This document shows positions 50,139 to 58,336 of a stretch of 64,000 nt of DNA, one piece after another. The DNA lies in the NCBI GenBank assembly GCA_021205095.1, contig JAJPYE010000047.1:1-64000 (forward strand), given 5' to 3'. Source of the stretch: Oscillospiraceae bacterium. Its GTDB lineage: Bacteria > Bacillota > Clostridia > Oscillospirales > Oscillospiraceae. The notes beneath the pieces are model-generated. The model had not been told where the DNA came from. It searched no databases and saw nothing but the letters and a program-made list of their open reading frames with translations. The translations under genes and the position numbers were made by a program. The first letter of the stretch is position 1; each line of letters begins with the position of its first letter.

Positions 50139-51128
50139 ATGGACGGAAGACTGCTGGCCCTGGCGCGCCAGGAAAAAGAGAATATACGCCGCCAAAGCGT
50201 TCAGGAGGATCGCCGCCGACACCAGATCGCCTATGCCAGGGAGCCGGAGCTGCGGCGGCTGGACGACGCCATTGCTGGGCTGATGGGCAGCGCCGTCTCC
50301 GCCGCTCTGGGCGAGGGGACAGATCTGGCCCAGGCCCAGCGGGAGAGCCTTGAGCTTCAGGCCCGCCGGGCGGAGCTGCTGGTGGCCAACGGATGGCCTA
50401 TGGATTGGCTGGACGGGGCCTGGGACTGCCCCAGGTGCCGGGACACCGGCTATGTGCAGGGGCAGATGTGCTCCTGCCTGACCGCCCTGTATGAACAGGA
50501 ACGGGCCAAAGATCTGTCCACCCTTTTGAAGCTGGGAGGCGAGACCTTTGGCTCCTTCAACCTGAATTTTTATGACAATACCCCCGACCCTGCCACGGGC
50601 ATATCCCCCCGACAGCAGATGGAGACTGTGTTCGGCATATGCTGCGACTATGCCATCCACTTCGGCAAAAACAGCATGAATCTTCTGTTTCAGGGAGACA
50701 CGGGCCTGGGGAAGACCTTCCTGTCCGCCTGTATCGCCAGGGAGGTGTCCCAGCGGGGCTTTTCCGTGGTGTATGAGACGGCGGTGGCCGCGCTCAGCGC
50801 CTATGAGCGGGAGCGCTTTACCCGGAGCGAGGGAGAGGCGGAGGAATCCTCCGCCCTGATACGCCGGATGACCGGCTGTGATCTGATGATTCTGGACGAC
50901 CTGGGGACGGAGCTTGTGACAGAATTTTCCAAAAGCGCCCTGTACACCCTGATCAACGCCCGGCTGCTGGCCGGGAAAAAGACGGTCATCAGCACAAACC
51001 TGACCTCTGCCCAGATGGAGCGCCGCTACACGCCCCAGATCCTGTCCCGCCTGGAGGGGGAATATCAGACCCTCCTGTTTGTGGGAAGCGACATCCGCCG
51101 TCTGAAAAAGGAAAAGGGGCTGGACTAG
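50139..51128 (+). CDS. DnaC/IstB-like ATP-binding protein (helicase-loader type)
   Basis: MDGRLLALARQEKENIRR..., CPRCRDTGYV...CSC Zn motif, FQGDTGLGKTFLSACIA Walker A, LMILDDLGTE. Confidence 0.9.
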   Translation: MDGRLLALARQEKENIRRQSVQEDRRRHQIAYAREPELRRLDDAIAGLMGSAVSAALGEGTDLAQAQRESLELQARRAELLVANGWPMDWLDGAWDCPRCRDTGYVQGQMCSCLTALYEQERAKDLSTLLKLGGETFGSFNLNFYDNTPDPATGISPRQQMETVFGICCDYAIHFGKNSMNLLFQGDTGLGKTFLSACIAREVSQRGFSVVYETAVAALSAYERERFTRSEGEAEESSALIRRMTGCDLMILDDLGTELVTEFSKSALYTLINARLLAGKKTVISTNLTSAQMERRYTPQILSRLEGEYQTLLFVGSDIRRLKKEKGLD

Positions 51129-51179
51129 CGCCTGTTCTTTTAAAAGCCGCAGATCCCCTCGCAGGGGCGCAAAAGGGCG

Positions 51180-52334
51180 TTAATACCCGGTATTATACGA
51201 TCGGAATTGCACGGGCTTCGGCCTGAAATGGATGCCGGAGACGATGCCCATGGCGGCGAAGGTGGAAAACAGGGAGGAGCCGCCATAGCTGAAAAAAGGA
51301 AGGGTCAGACCGATAACCGGCGTCAGGCCAAGGCACATACCGATGTTTTCAAACATCTGGAAGGTGATCATGGCGGCCACGCCAAAGCAGATCAGCATAC
51401 CCATGGTGCTGTTGGAACGCAGGCCCACCACCACGCAGCGGATGATGATGGCCAGCAGCAGGCCGATGGCCACCAGGCAGCCGATCATGCCAAGCTCCTC
51501 CCCGATGGCGGCAAAGATATAGTCCGCGTGCTTGCTGGCGATGGCCTCTGACTGCGTTTGAGAACCCTGGTACAGGCCGGTGCCGGTCAGGCGGCCAGAG
51601 GCCAGGGCGATTTTGGCGTGGGTCGGTTCCCAGGTGATGCCGTAGCCGTCCGGGTCCACCACATCCGGGATATAGGGGGCCAGGATGCGCTCCTTTTGGT
51701 TCGTGGTTAAAACGTTGTTCCAGGCGATGGGGATGACCACAGCCATGGCAGCCGCGCCGAACACGAACCAATACAGCTTCATGCCGGAGGCGAAGGCCAT
51801 GACCAGGAAGATAAAAAAGAACACCAGAGCGCTGCCCAAATCGTCCGACACCAGCAGCAGCAGAACAAACAGAAACCCGAAGTGGAGCGTTATCTGCAGC
51901 ACGGACAGAGGGGCGCTGAGGGAGCGGTATTCTTTTAAATAGGCTATGTGCTTGGCGGACAGGACGATATAGATGACCTTGACAACCTCAGAGGGCTGTA
52001 TGCCAATGCCAAAAAAGCGGATCCATCCCTTGTTGCCGGTGCCTCCGGCAATGCCGAAGGGGATCAGCAGCAGCAGCAGACCGACCTCGATCACCAGCAG
52101 CAAAGGCCACTGATCCGAAATGATGTCAATGTCGATGACGGTAAAAAGGAAATACAGCACGATTCCGATTATCAGGGCGAACACCTGAACGGATACATAG
52201 GATGCCGATCCCCAGGATTTGGTGGCGCTGGATATAACGACGATGCCAAGAACAGAGGCGGCCAGACACAGTGCAAACAGCAGCATATCCGCCCGCCTCA
52301 GAAAATCCCGCACATCAGAAAGCTTCAGCTTCAA
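51180..52334 (-). CDS. rodA: RodA-type SEDS protein
   Basis: GIGIQPSEVVKVIYIVL, GLTPVIGLTLPFFSYGGSSLFS; TTG start at 52334 with AGGAGG upstream. Confidence 0.9.
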   Translation of the reverse strand: MKLKLSDVRDFLRRADMLLFALCLAASVLGIVVISSATKSWGSASYVSVQVFALIIGIVLYFLFTVIDIDIISDQWPLLLVIEVGLLLLLIPFGIAGGTGNKGWIRFFGIGIQPSEVVKVIYIVLSAKHIAYLKEYRSLSAPLSVLQITLHFGFLFVLLLLVSDDLGSALVFFFIFLVMAFASGMKLYWFVFGAAAMAVVIPIAWNNVLTTNQKERILAPYIPDVVDPDGYGITWEPTHAKIALASGRLTGTGLYQGSQTQSEAIASKHADYIFAAIGEELGMIGCLVAIGLLLAIIIRCVVVGLRSNSTMGMLICFGVAAMITFQMFENIGMCLGLTPVIGLTLPFFSYGGSSLFSTFAAMGIVSGIHFRPKPVQFRSYNTGY

Positions 52335-52442
52335 GAGTCTGTCCTCCTTCTGGCACAGGGCTGGGCAGCCCTTTTTCCGGCTCATTATAACACGACCGGC
52401 GGAATAACGCAAATTTCACCGCGAACAAAGAGGAGAACCATC

Positions 52443-53129
52443 ATGGAAAATGAACATGAAGGACATCGGATGCGGCTGAAGGCCCGCTTTATGAAGCACG
52501 GGCTTGACAGCTTCGACGACCACAACGTGCTGGAGCTTCTGCTTTTTTATGCCCTGCCCCGGCGGGATACGAATCTTCTGGCCCACGAGCTTCTGAATAC
52601 CTTTGGCTCCCTGGCCGGGGTGTTCGACGCCACGCCGGACGCGCTGATGACTGTGAAGGGCGTTGGGGAGAACACGGCGGGGCTGATCCATTTGGTGCCG
52701 GAGGCGGCCCGCCGGTACCTGATCAGCAAGGCGGAGCCGGGAGATATTCTGGTGGACAGCGAAGCCGCAGGACGGTACCTTATCCCCCTCTTTTTCAACT
52801 GTAAGAACGAGACGGTTTACATGCTCTGCCTGAACGCCGCCATGAAGCTTCTGGACTGCCGCGTCCTGGGCCAGGGGGGCGTAGACGCCGCAAACGTCAG
52901 TATTCGTCAAGTCGTTCAGATTGCCCTGAGCCAGAATGCCGCCGCCGTCATCCTGGCCCACAACCACACCTGCGGCATTGCCGTCCCGTCTCAGGAGGAT
53001 CTGACCTCCACGCTTCGGATTCGGGATACCCTGTCTATGGTGGGCGTAACGCTGGCAGATCATATCGTTGTGGCGGGAGAGGATTTTATCTCCATGGCGG
53101 ACAGCGGTTTTCTGGACAAGTCTCTATAA
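52443..53129 (+). CDS. radC: RadC family DNA repair/JAMM-domain protein
   Basis: HHH motif then HNH-like LAHNHTCGIAVPSQED JAMM motif; ATG at 52443. Confidence 0.95.
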   Translation: MENEHEGHRMRLKARFMKHGLDSFDDHNVLELLLFYALPRRDTNLLAHELLNTFGSLAGVFDATPDALMTVKGVGENTAGLIHLVPEAARRYLISKAEPGDILVDSEAAGRYLIPLFFNCKNETVYMLCLNAAMKLLDCRVLGQGGVDAANVSIRQVVQIALSQNAAAVILAHNHTCGIAVPSQEDLTSTLRIRDTLSMVGVTLADHIVVAGEDFISMADSGFLDKSL

Positions 53130-53172
53130 CTGCTGCAAGATTTTTTTCATCGTCCTGCAAGACCTTTCCAAT

Positions 53173-53199
53173 TTCGACATATCCCCCCAAAATTCGACA
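53173..53199. promoter_or_regulatory. Pair of Spo0A-box-like sites (TTCGACA x2, 20 bp apart)
   Basis: TTCGACA at 53173-53179 and 53193-53199; reverse complement equals the 0A-box consensus TGTCGAA. Confidence 0.35.
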
Positions 53200-53455
53200 G
53201 ATTATGTCATCTAAATTTTTGATACAATTTGTTTCTGGACAGGTTTGAGAAATTTGAAAAAAATGGTAATTTATCTTCTATCCTTTCTGGCGCAAGGGGA
53301 GAGAGGTTGTTGAAATCTCTGTTGAAAATGTCGATAACTTCCTGCATTAGAATCAGGGAATAAAATTATGTCAAATTCATAGGCTCCCTGCCGCAAGGAC
53401 GCGCAAACCCCTTGAATGACTGAAATCCCGCCCGGCCAGCCGAGAGGAAATAAGT

Positions 53456-53486
53456 CGAAAAATTGGAATTAACTTCCAATTTTTCG
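53456..53486. repeat. 13-bp-arm inverted repeat/hairpin in AT-rich intergenic region
   Basis: CGAAAAATTGGAA-ttaac-TTCCAATTTTTCG. Confidence 0.8.
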
Positions 53487-53536
53487 CCGCCAAATTGTGC
53501 ATTTTCCCCTTCCTAATACAAGCTGTTATCACAGAC

Positions 53537-53592
53537 AATAAAAAACGGAGGACGCATCCGCCCCGCTGGGGCGATACGTCCTCCGTTTTTTT
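53537..53592. terminator. Bidirectional intrinsic terminator
   Basis: AAAAAACGGAGGACG...CGTCCTCCGTTTTTTT. Confidence 0.85.
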
Positions 53593-53597
53593 ATTCT

Positions 53598-54026
53598 TCA
53601 TTCCGCCAAGGGCTGCGTCAGCTCCTCCAGGAGCTGGTAAAATTCCGGCCAGCGGCGCTTCAGGCTGACGGGGCGGCCTCCGTCCGCCAGAAAGCAGTGG
53701 ACGCTCTCAGCGGTGCAGACGGTTTCTCCGTCCACGGTCATGGTATAGCCCAGGGTCAGCTTGGCGGCCTTCAGCTCCTTGATGGAAACGGCGATTTCCA
53801 GCACGTCCGGGAAGGTGGTGCTGCGCCGGTACTGGCAGTTCACGCTCAGCACCGGGGAGGCCAGGCCCTCCCGCTCCATGCGGTCATAGCCCCAGCCCAG
53901 CTGATCCATAAAGTCGATCCGGGCCTCTTCCATATAGTGCAGGTAGTTGGCGTGGTGCGTCACCTGCATTTTGTCCGTCTCATAATACTGCACCTTTCGG
54001 CGGTAGGGGGATATGGAGATACTCAT
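53598..54026 (-). CDS. Acyl-CoA thioesterase (YbgC / 4HBT hotdog family)
   Basis: YYETDKMQVTHHANYLHYMEEARIDFMDQLG. Confidence 0.92.
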   Translation of the reverse strand: MSISISPYRRKVQYYETDKMQVTHHANYLHYMEEARIDFMDQLGWGYDRMEREGLASPVLSVNCQYRRSTTFPDVLEIAVSIKELKAAKLTLGYTMTVDGETVCTAESVHCFLADGGRPVSLKRRWPEFYQLLEELTQPLAE

Positions 54027-54027
54027 T

Positions 54028-54687
54028 TCAGAAGCTGTCCCTCATTTTCTTTTCCGTCTGATTTCCCCATTTGACCTTTGGCTCCTTATGCTCCAGCAGG
54101 CGGAAGATGCTGCCCCGGTTGCGCCAGACGATCACCAAAGCCATGAACAGGGCCAGGGTACCGGCCAGACCCTTCAAATTCTCGCCGGAGATGAATATCC
54201 AGGCTGCCGGCACCCCGGACACACAGGCGCACAGTCCCGCCAGGGACACATATTGGGAGAAAGCGATCGCGATGATGTACACGGCGGAGGCTACCAGGCC
54301 CACCCGCCAATCCGTCAGCCACAGGGTGATGATGCAGCAAATAATGCCCTTGCTGCCCCGGAATTTGTTCTGAATGGGGTAAACGCTCCCCAGCGTCAGG
54401 CAGAATCCGGCAAACAGCTTGCCGATAACGGGGAAGCCGTCTCCGGGAATGGACAGCAGCAGCGCCCCCAGCAACACGGCGATGACGCCCTTGAGAACGT
54501 CCACCCCCATGACGGCCAGGCCCCATCTGTCTCCAAACACATGGGTGAAGTTCGCGTAGCTGGCTCTGCCGTTTCCCATGCGGCGCAAATCCTTGCCGAA
54601 CACGAACCGGGCCAGCAGGGTTGGACTGTTCAGCGCCCCCAGCGCATAGGCGATAAGAGCGATGAGTACGAGAAGAAGGACTGTCAT
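54028..54687 (-). CDS. plsY: Glycerol-3-phosphate acyltransferase PlsY
   Basis: IAYALGALNSPTLLARFVFGKDLRRMGNGRASYANFTHVFG, FRGSKGI motif; 219 aa. Confidence 0.9.
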   Translation of the reverse strand: MTVLLLVLIALIAYALGALNSPTLLARFVFGKDLRRMGNGRASYANFTHVFGDRWGLAVMGVDVLKGVIAVLLGALLLSIPGDGFPVIGKLFAGFCLTLGSVYPIQNKFRGSKGIICCIITLWLTDWRVGLVASAVYIIAIAFSQYVSLAGLCACVSGVPAAWIFISGENLKGLAGTLALFMALVIVWRNRGSIFRLLEHKEPKVKWGNQTEKKMRDSF

Positions 54688-56009
54688 TCTTGGTCTCCTT
54701 TCTGTCGGATCGTAAGCTTCACCGGCGTCCCCTCCAGGCCGAAGGCGGCCCGGATGCGGTTTTCTATATATCTTTGATAGGAGAAGTGAAACAGCTCCCG
54801 GCTGTTGCAGAAAATAACGAAGTGAGGGGGCTTTACCCCGGTCTGGGTCATATAATAGACCTTCAGGCGGCGGCCCTTGTCCGTGGGGGGCTGCTGCCGG
54901 GCCTGGGCGTCCGCCAGGATGTTGTTGAGCGTTCCCGTGCTGATGCGGGTGGAGGCCTGCTCATACACGGCGTTTATCATCTCAAATATACGCTCTGTAC
55001 GCTGTCCCGTCAAGCAGGAGATGAACAGAACCGGGGCGTAATCCATGAAGGCCAGATCCCGCTTCACCGCCTGGCGCATACGCTCCATGGTGTTGGTCTC
55101 CTTTTCCAGAAGATCCCACTTGTTTACCACGATGATGCTGGCTTTGCCCGCCTCGTGGGCAAGCCCTGCGATTTTTGTGTCCTGCTCCGTAACGCCCTCT
55201 CTGGCGTCCAGCATGATCAGGCAAACGTCGCTGCGCTCGATGGCGAGCTGCGCCCGCATGACGGAAAACCGTTCCACCCGGTCGTTCACCTTGGATTTCC
55301 GGCGGATGCCGGCGGTGTCGATGAAGAGGTAGCGGCCATATTGGTTTTCCAGGGGGGTGTCCACCGCGTCCCTGGTGGTGCCGGGCATATCCGCCACGAT
55401 GACCCGGTTCTCTCCCAAAAGCCGGTTGATCAGGGAGCTTTTGCCCACGTTTGGCTTTCCGATCACCGCCACGCGAATCCGATCGTCCTCTTCCTGCTCC
55501 TCCTCCGGCGGGGGGAAATGGCTGACGCAGGCGTCCAGCAGGTCGCCGGTGCCGTGACCGTGAAGGGCGGAAACGGAGATAGGATCTCCCAGACCAAGAT
55601 TATAAAACTCATAAAAGGCCGGGTCGTTGGGGCCGGTGGCGTCCATTTTATTCACGGCCAGCACCACGGGCTTTCTGCTGCGCTGAAGCATATTGGCCAC
55701 ATCCTGATCCGCTGCGGTGATGCCGGTGCCGATCTCTGTCACCAGCACGATTACGTCCGCCGCGTCGATGGCCAGCATGGCCTGCTCCCGCATAAACAGG
55801 AGTATCTCGTTGGAGGTGTTCGGCTCGATGCCGCCGGTGTCCACGATGTCGAAGCTGCGGCCCGCCCATTCGCAGGGGGCGTACAGCCGATCGCGGGTCA
55901 CGCCGGGGGTGTCCTCTACGATGGACAGCCGACGCCCGGCCAGGCGGTTGAACAGGTGGCTTTTGCCCACGTTGGGCCGTCCCACGATGGCCACCAGGGG
56001 TCTGCTCAT
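54684..56009 (-). CDS. der: Ribosome biogenesis GTPase Der (EngA)
   Basis: Two G domains: GRPNVGKSHLFN and GKPNVGKSSLIN; KH-like C-terminus. Confidence 0.97.
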   Translation of the reverse strand: MSRPLVAIVGRPNVGKSHLFNRLAGRRLSIVEDTPGVTRDRLYAPCEWAGRSFDIVDTGGIEPNTSNEILLFMREQAMLAIDAADVIVLVTEIGTGITAADQDVANMLQRSRKPVVLAVNKMDATGPNDPAFYEFYNLGLGDPISVSALHGHGTGDLLDACVSHFPPPEEEQEEDDRIRVAVIGKPNVGKSSLINRLLGENRVIVADMPGTTRDAVDTPLENQYGRYLFIDTAGIRRKSKVNDRVERFSVMRAQLAIERSDVCLIMLDAREGVTEQDTKIAGLAHEAGKASIIVVNKWDLLEKETNTMERMRQAVKRDLAFMDYAPVLFISCLTGQRTERIFEMINAVYEQASTRISTGTLNNILADAQARQQPPTDKGRRLKVYYMTQTGVKPPHFVIFCNSRELFHFSYQRYIENRIRAAFGLEGTPVKLTIRQKGDQE

Positions 56010-56118
56010 GTTCGTCGCCTCCTTTCTATTTTACACCATTTATCGTTTGATTTCAACAGATAGCACACTAGGGACGGCCTTGACCGTCCCAAAAAATTTT
56101 CGTTCTGGCGTATACCAG

Positions 56119-56150
56119 CAAAAAAGGGAGGCGAAAGCCTCCCTGCTTTG
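56119..56150 (-). terminator. Intrinsic terminator downstream of rpmF
   Basis: Minus strand GGGAGGC-tttc-GCCTCCC followed by TTTTTT. Confidence 0.85.
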
Positions 56151-56156
56151 CGGTAA

Positions 56157-56342
56157 TTAGTTCTCCTCCACAGCAATGACCTGACGTCCGTCATATTGGC
56201 CGCAGGCAGGGCATACACGGTGGGGCTGATGGTACTCGCCGCAGTTGGGGCAGGCCACCAGCTTGGGAAGGCTCAGCTTCCAAACGCTGGAACGACGCTT
56301 GCTCTTTCTGGCATGGGATACTTTTCTTTTAGGGACTGCCAT
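56157..56342 (-). CDS. rpmF: 50S ribosomal protein L32
   Basis: MAVPKRKVSHARKSKRRSSVWKLSLPKLVACPNCGEYHQPHRVCPACG. Confidence 0.97.
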   Translation of the reverse strand: MAVPKRKVSHARKSKRRSSVWKLSLPKLVACPNCGEYHQPHRVCPACGQYDGRQVIAVEEN

Positions 56343-56853
56343 TGTTAACACCTCCTGTATTATCATCCAGAAGCTGTCCCAGGACAGCCAATCTTGGATC
56401 TATTGTTTTTTTGCAGCCGCATGGGCCGTCGTTCAGGTTCTTGCCGCAGACGGGACACAGACCCTTGCAGTCCTCCCGGCACAGAAATTTCTGATCCGTG
56501 TCCAGGATGAAGCAGGTCTCCAGCACGTCGCCCACGTCTATGTTGTCCCCCTCCAGGGGGAACAGATCCGGGTCGTCCACATCCTCCGCGTCTGCCTGAA
56601 GCGTAACGCTGAAGCGCCTGGACTGTGAGCGCTGAAATTCTGTGGCGCATCGATCGCAGAGAAGGATCATATCCGCCGTTACAAGGGCGTTCAGTTCCAA
56701 AATACCGGCGGTGTTTTTCACCAGACCCTCCGCCGTCACGGGGCCGTTGAAGGCCACAAGCCCGGCAAAGGAGAGCCGCTGCGTATCCAGCTCGCACCGA
56801 AAGGGAACCTGTCCTCCCGGCATTTCGATGATTTCATGCAAATCTAAAAGCAT
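56329..56853 (-). CDS. YceD/DUF177 family protein
   Basis: ILLCDRCATEF, CREDCKGLCPVCGKNLNDGPCGC; upstream of rpmF as is typical. Confidence 0.92.
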   Translation of the reverse strand: MLLDLHEIIEMPGGQVPFRCELDTQRLSFAGLVAFNGPVTAEGLVKNTAGILELNALVTADMILLCDRCATEFQRSQSRRFSVTLQADAEDVDDPDLFPLEGDNIDVGDVLETCFILDTDQKFLCREDCKGLCPVCGKNLNDGPCGCKKTIDPRLAVLGQLLDDNTGGVNNGSP

Positions 56854-56938
56854 GGGACAAACCTCACATAGTTGCCAAAATATTATAAATTAACGGCGGC
56901 CCATTGTCAACCTTATTTTTTCGTGATATGATGCTTTC

Positions 56939-57907
56939 ATGAGAGAATTTATTGTTACAAAAAACGACAGCGGTCAGCGGCTGGATCGCTTTGCCGGAAA
57001 AATGGCCCCGGCTCTGCCGGCCTCCCTGCTCCAGCGGTACTTCCGCACCAAGGACATTAAAATAAACGGCCACTGGGCCAAGCCGGACGCCAGAGTGCAG
57101 GAAGGGGACGCGGTGCGCCTGTACATCCCGGAGGAATTTTTCACCCCCCGGCGGGAGGAGCGGCGGGATCTGGCCAACCTCAAGCCCCGGCTCGACATTC
57201 TCTATGAGGACGAGCATATCCTCCTTGTGAGCAAGCAACCGGGCGTTTTATGCCACGCCGCCGGAAACTGGCAGCCGGACACCCTCCTGGCCCGGATACA
57301 GGCCCACGTCTACCAGTCCGGCCAATGGGATCCGGCTGAGGAAAACAGCTTCGCCCCCGCCCTCTGCAACCGCATCGACCGGGGCACCGGCGGCATCGTC
57401 ATCGCCGCCAAGACCGCCCCCGCCCTCCGGGCCATGGACGAGAAAATACGGGCCAGAGAGGTGGAAAAGGAATACCTCTGCGTCTGCCTGGGTACGCCAA
57501 AGCCCGCCGCCGGACGGCTGGAGGGGTGGCTATTCAAGGACGCGGTGAAAAACCAGGTGTACGTCAAGCCCCGTCAGGAGCCGGGGACGAGCCTCGCTGT
57601 CACGGACTATCAGACCATCGAGAGCCGGAACGGCCTGTCTCTGGTGTCCTGCCGCCTGCACACGGGCCGCACCCACCAAATACGGGTGCAGACGGCCCAC
57701 GCGGGCTGGCCTCTGCTGGGGGACGGAAAATATGGCCGGGAGCGGCTGAACCGCCAGTACGGGGAGCATCGCCAGCTTTTGTGGAGCTGGCGGCTGACCT
57801 TCGCCTTCCAAAGTCCCGCCGCCCCTCTGGATTATCTGAACGGCCAGCGCTTTGCCGTTTCCTCCGTACCCTTTGTGGAAAAATATTTTCCGGGGACGGT
57901 ATATTGA
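56939..57907 (+). CDS. RluA family pseudouridine synthase
   Basis: LCNRIDRGTGGIVIAAK, HTGRTHQIRVQTAHAGWPLLGD. Confidence 0.92.
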   Translation: MREFIVTKNDSGQRLDRFAGKMAPALPASLLQRYFRTKDIKINGHWAKPDARVQEGDAVRLYIPEEFFTPRREERRDLANLKPRLDILYEDEHILLVSKQPGVLCHAAGNWQPDTLLARIQAHVYQSGQWDPAEENSFAPALCNRIDRGTGGIVIAAKTAPALRAMDEKIRAREVEKEYLCVCLGTPKPAAGRLEGWLFKDAVKNQVYVKPRQEPGTSLAVTDYQTIESRNGLSLVSCRLHTGRTHQIRVQTAHAGWPLLGDGKYGRERLNRQYGEHRQLLWSWRLTFAFQSPAAPLDYLNGQRFAVSSVPFVEKYFPGTVY

Positions 57908-57909
57908 TA

Positions 57910-57939
57910 TTGACAAATCCCTCCTGAGTTTGCTAAAAT
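57910..57939 (+). promoter_or_regulatory. Strong sigma-A-like promoter for the structured RNA upstream of potA
   Basis: TTGACA (57910-57915) - 18 bp - TAAAAT (57934-57939). Confidence 0.75.
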
Positions 57940-57945
57940 AAATCG

Positions 57946-58313
57946 TCTCAATTTGGGAATTATCGAAAGAGTCTTTCCGAAGCAAGATGCGACCGCCGTT
58001 TCCCTGAAACGGCCAAGGCCAGACGGACAGCCGGGTCGAATGCCGAATACCGCACGCGCGGTGGCAACTTCTGTTGCCTTATTGATTGAGTTAAAAGCTC
58101 AAGTTTTATAAGTTGGTATACTTAAAACCAGTGCCATGGGGCATACAAACTTGTGAAATGGTCAATAAGAGTAGTAAAAGTAATCTTTGCTATATAGACT
58201 CTCAAACCCATTGGGAACCTTCCGCCGCCGGGGACTAGGCAGCGGCGAAGGTGCGACAGCCCGATTTTTACAAGCGGCGTATGCTTCGGCATACGCCGCT
58301 TTTGCGATTTTTT
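57946..58313 (+). ncRNA. Highly structured ~370-nt RNA, stand-alone ncRNA or leader/attenuator of the pot operon; family unassigned
   Basis: Promoter at 57910; local hairpins GCCGTTT-ccctg-AAACGGC, GGCAAC-ttct-GTTGCC, CCGC-acgc-GCGG, ACCTT(c)CGCCGC...GCGGCGAAGGT; long-range CTTATTGA(58078)/TCAATAAG(58162), CGACC/GGTCG, AGAGTC/GACTCT; ends in intrinsic terminator. Confidence 0.75.
58272..58313 (+). terminator. Intrinsic terminator at 3' end of structured RNA, directly upstream of potA
   Basis: AAGCGGCGTATGC-TTCG-GCATACGCCGCTT then TTgcgaTTTTTT. Confidence 0.92.
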
Positions 58314-58336
58314 GGACTGTGAAGAGAGGGAAAGGT

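Noticed and set aside
58187-58336. N-terminal extension of PotA (ORF starting at 58187)
   Set aside because: The extension reads through the structured RNA and its intrinsic terminator; ATG at 58337 with an RBS matches the normal PotA start.
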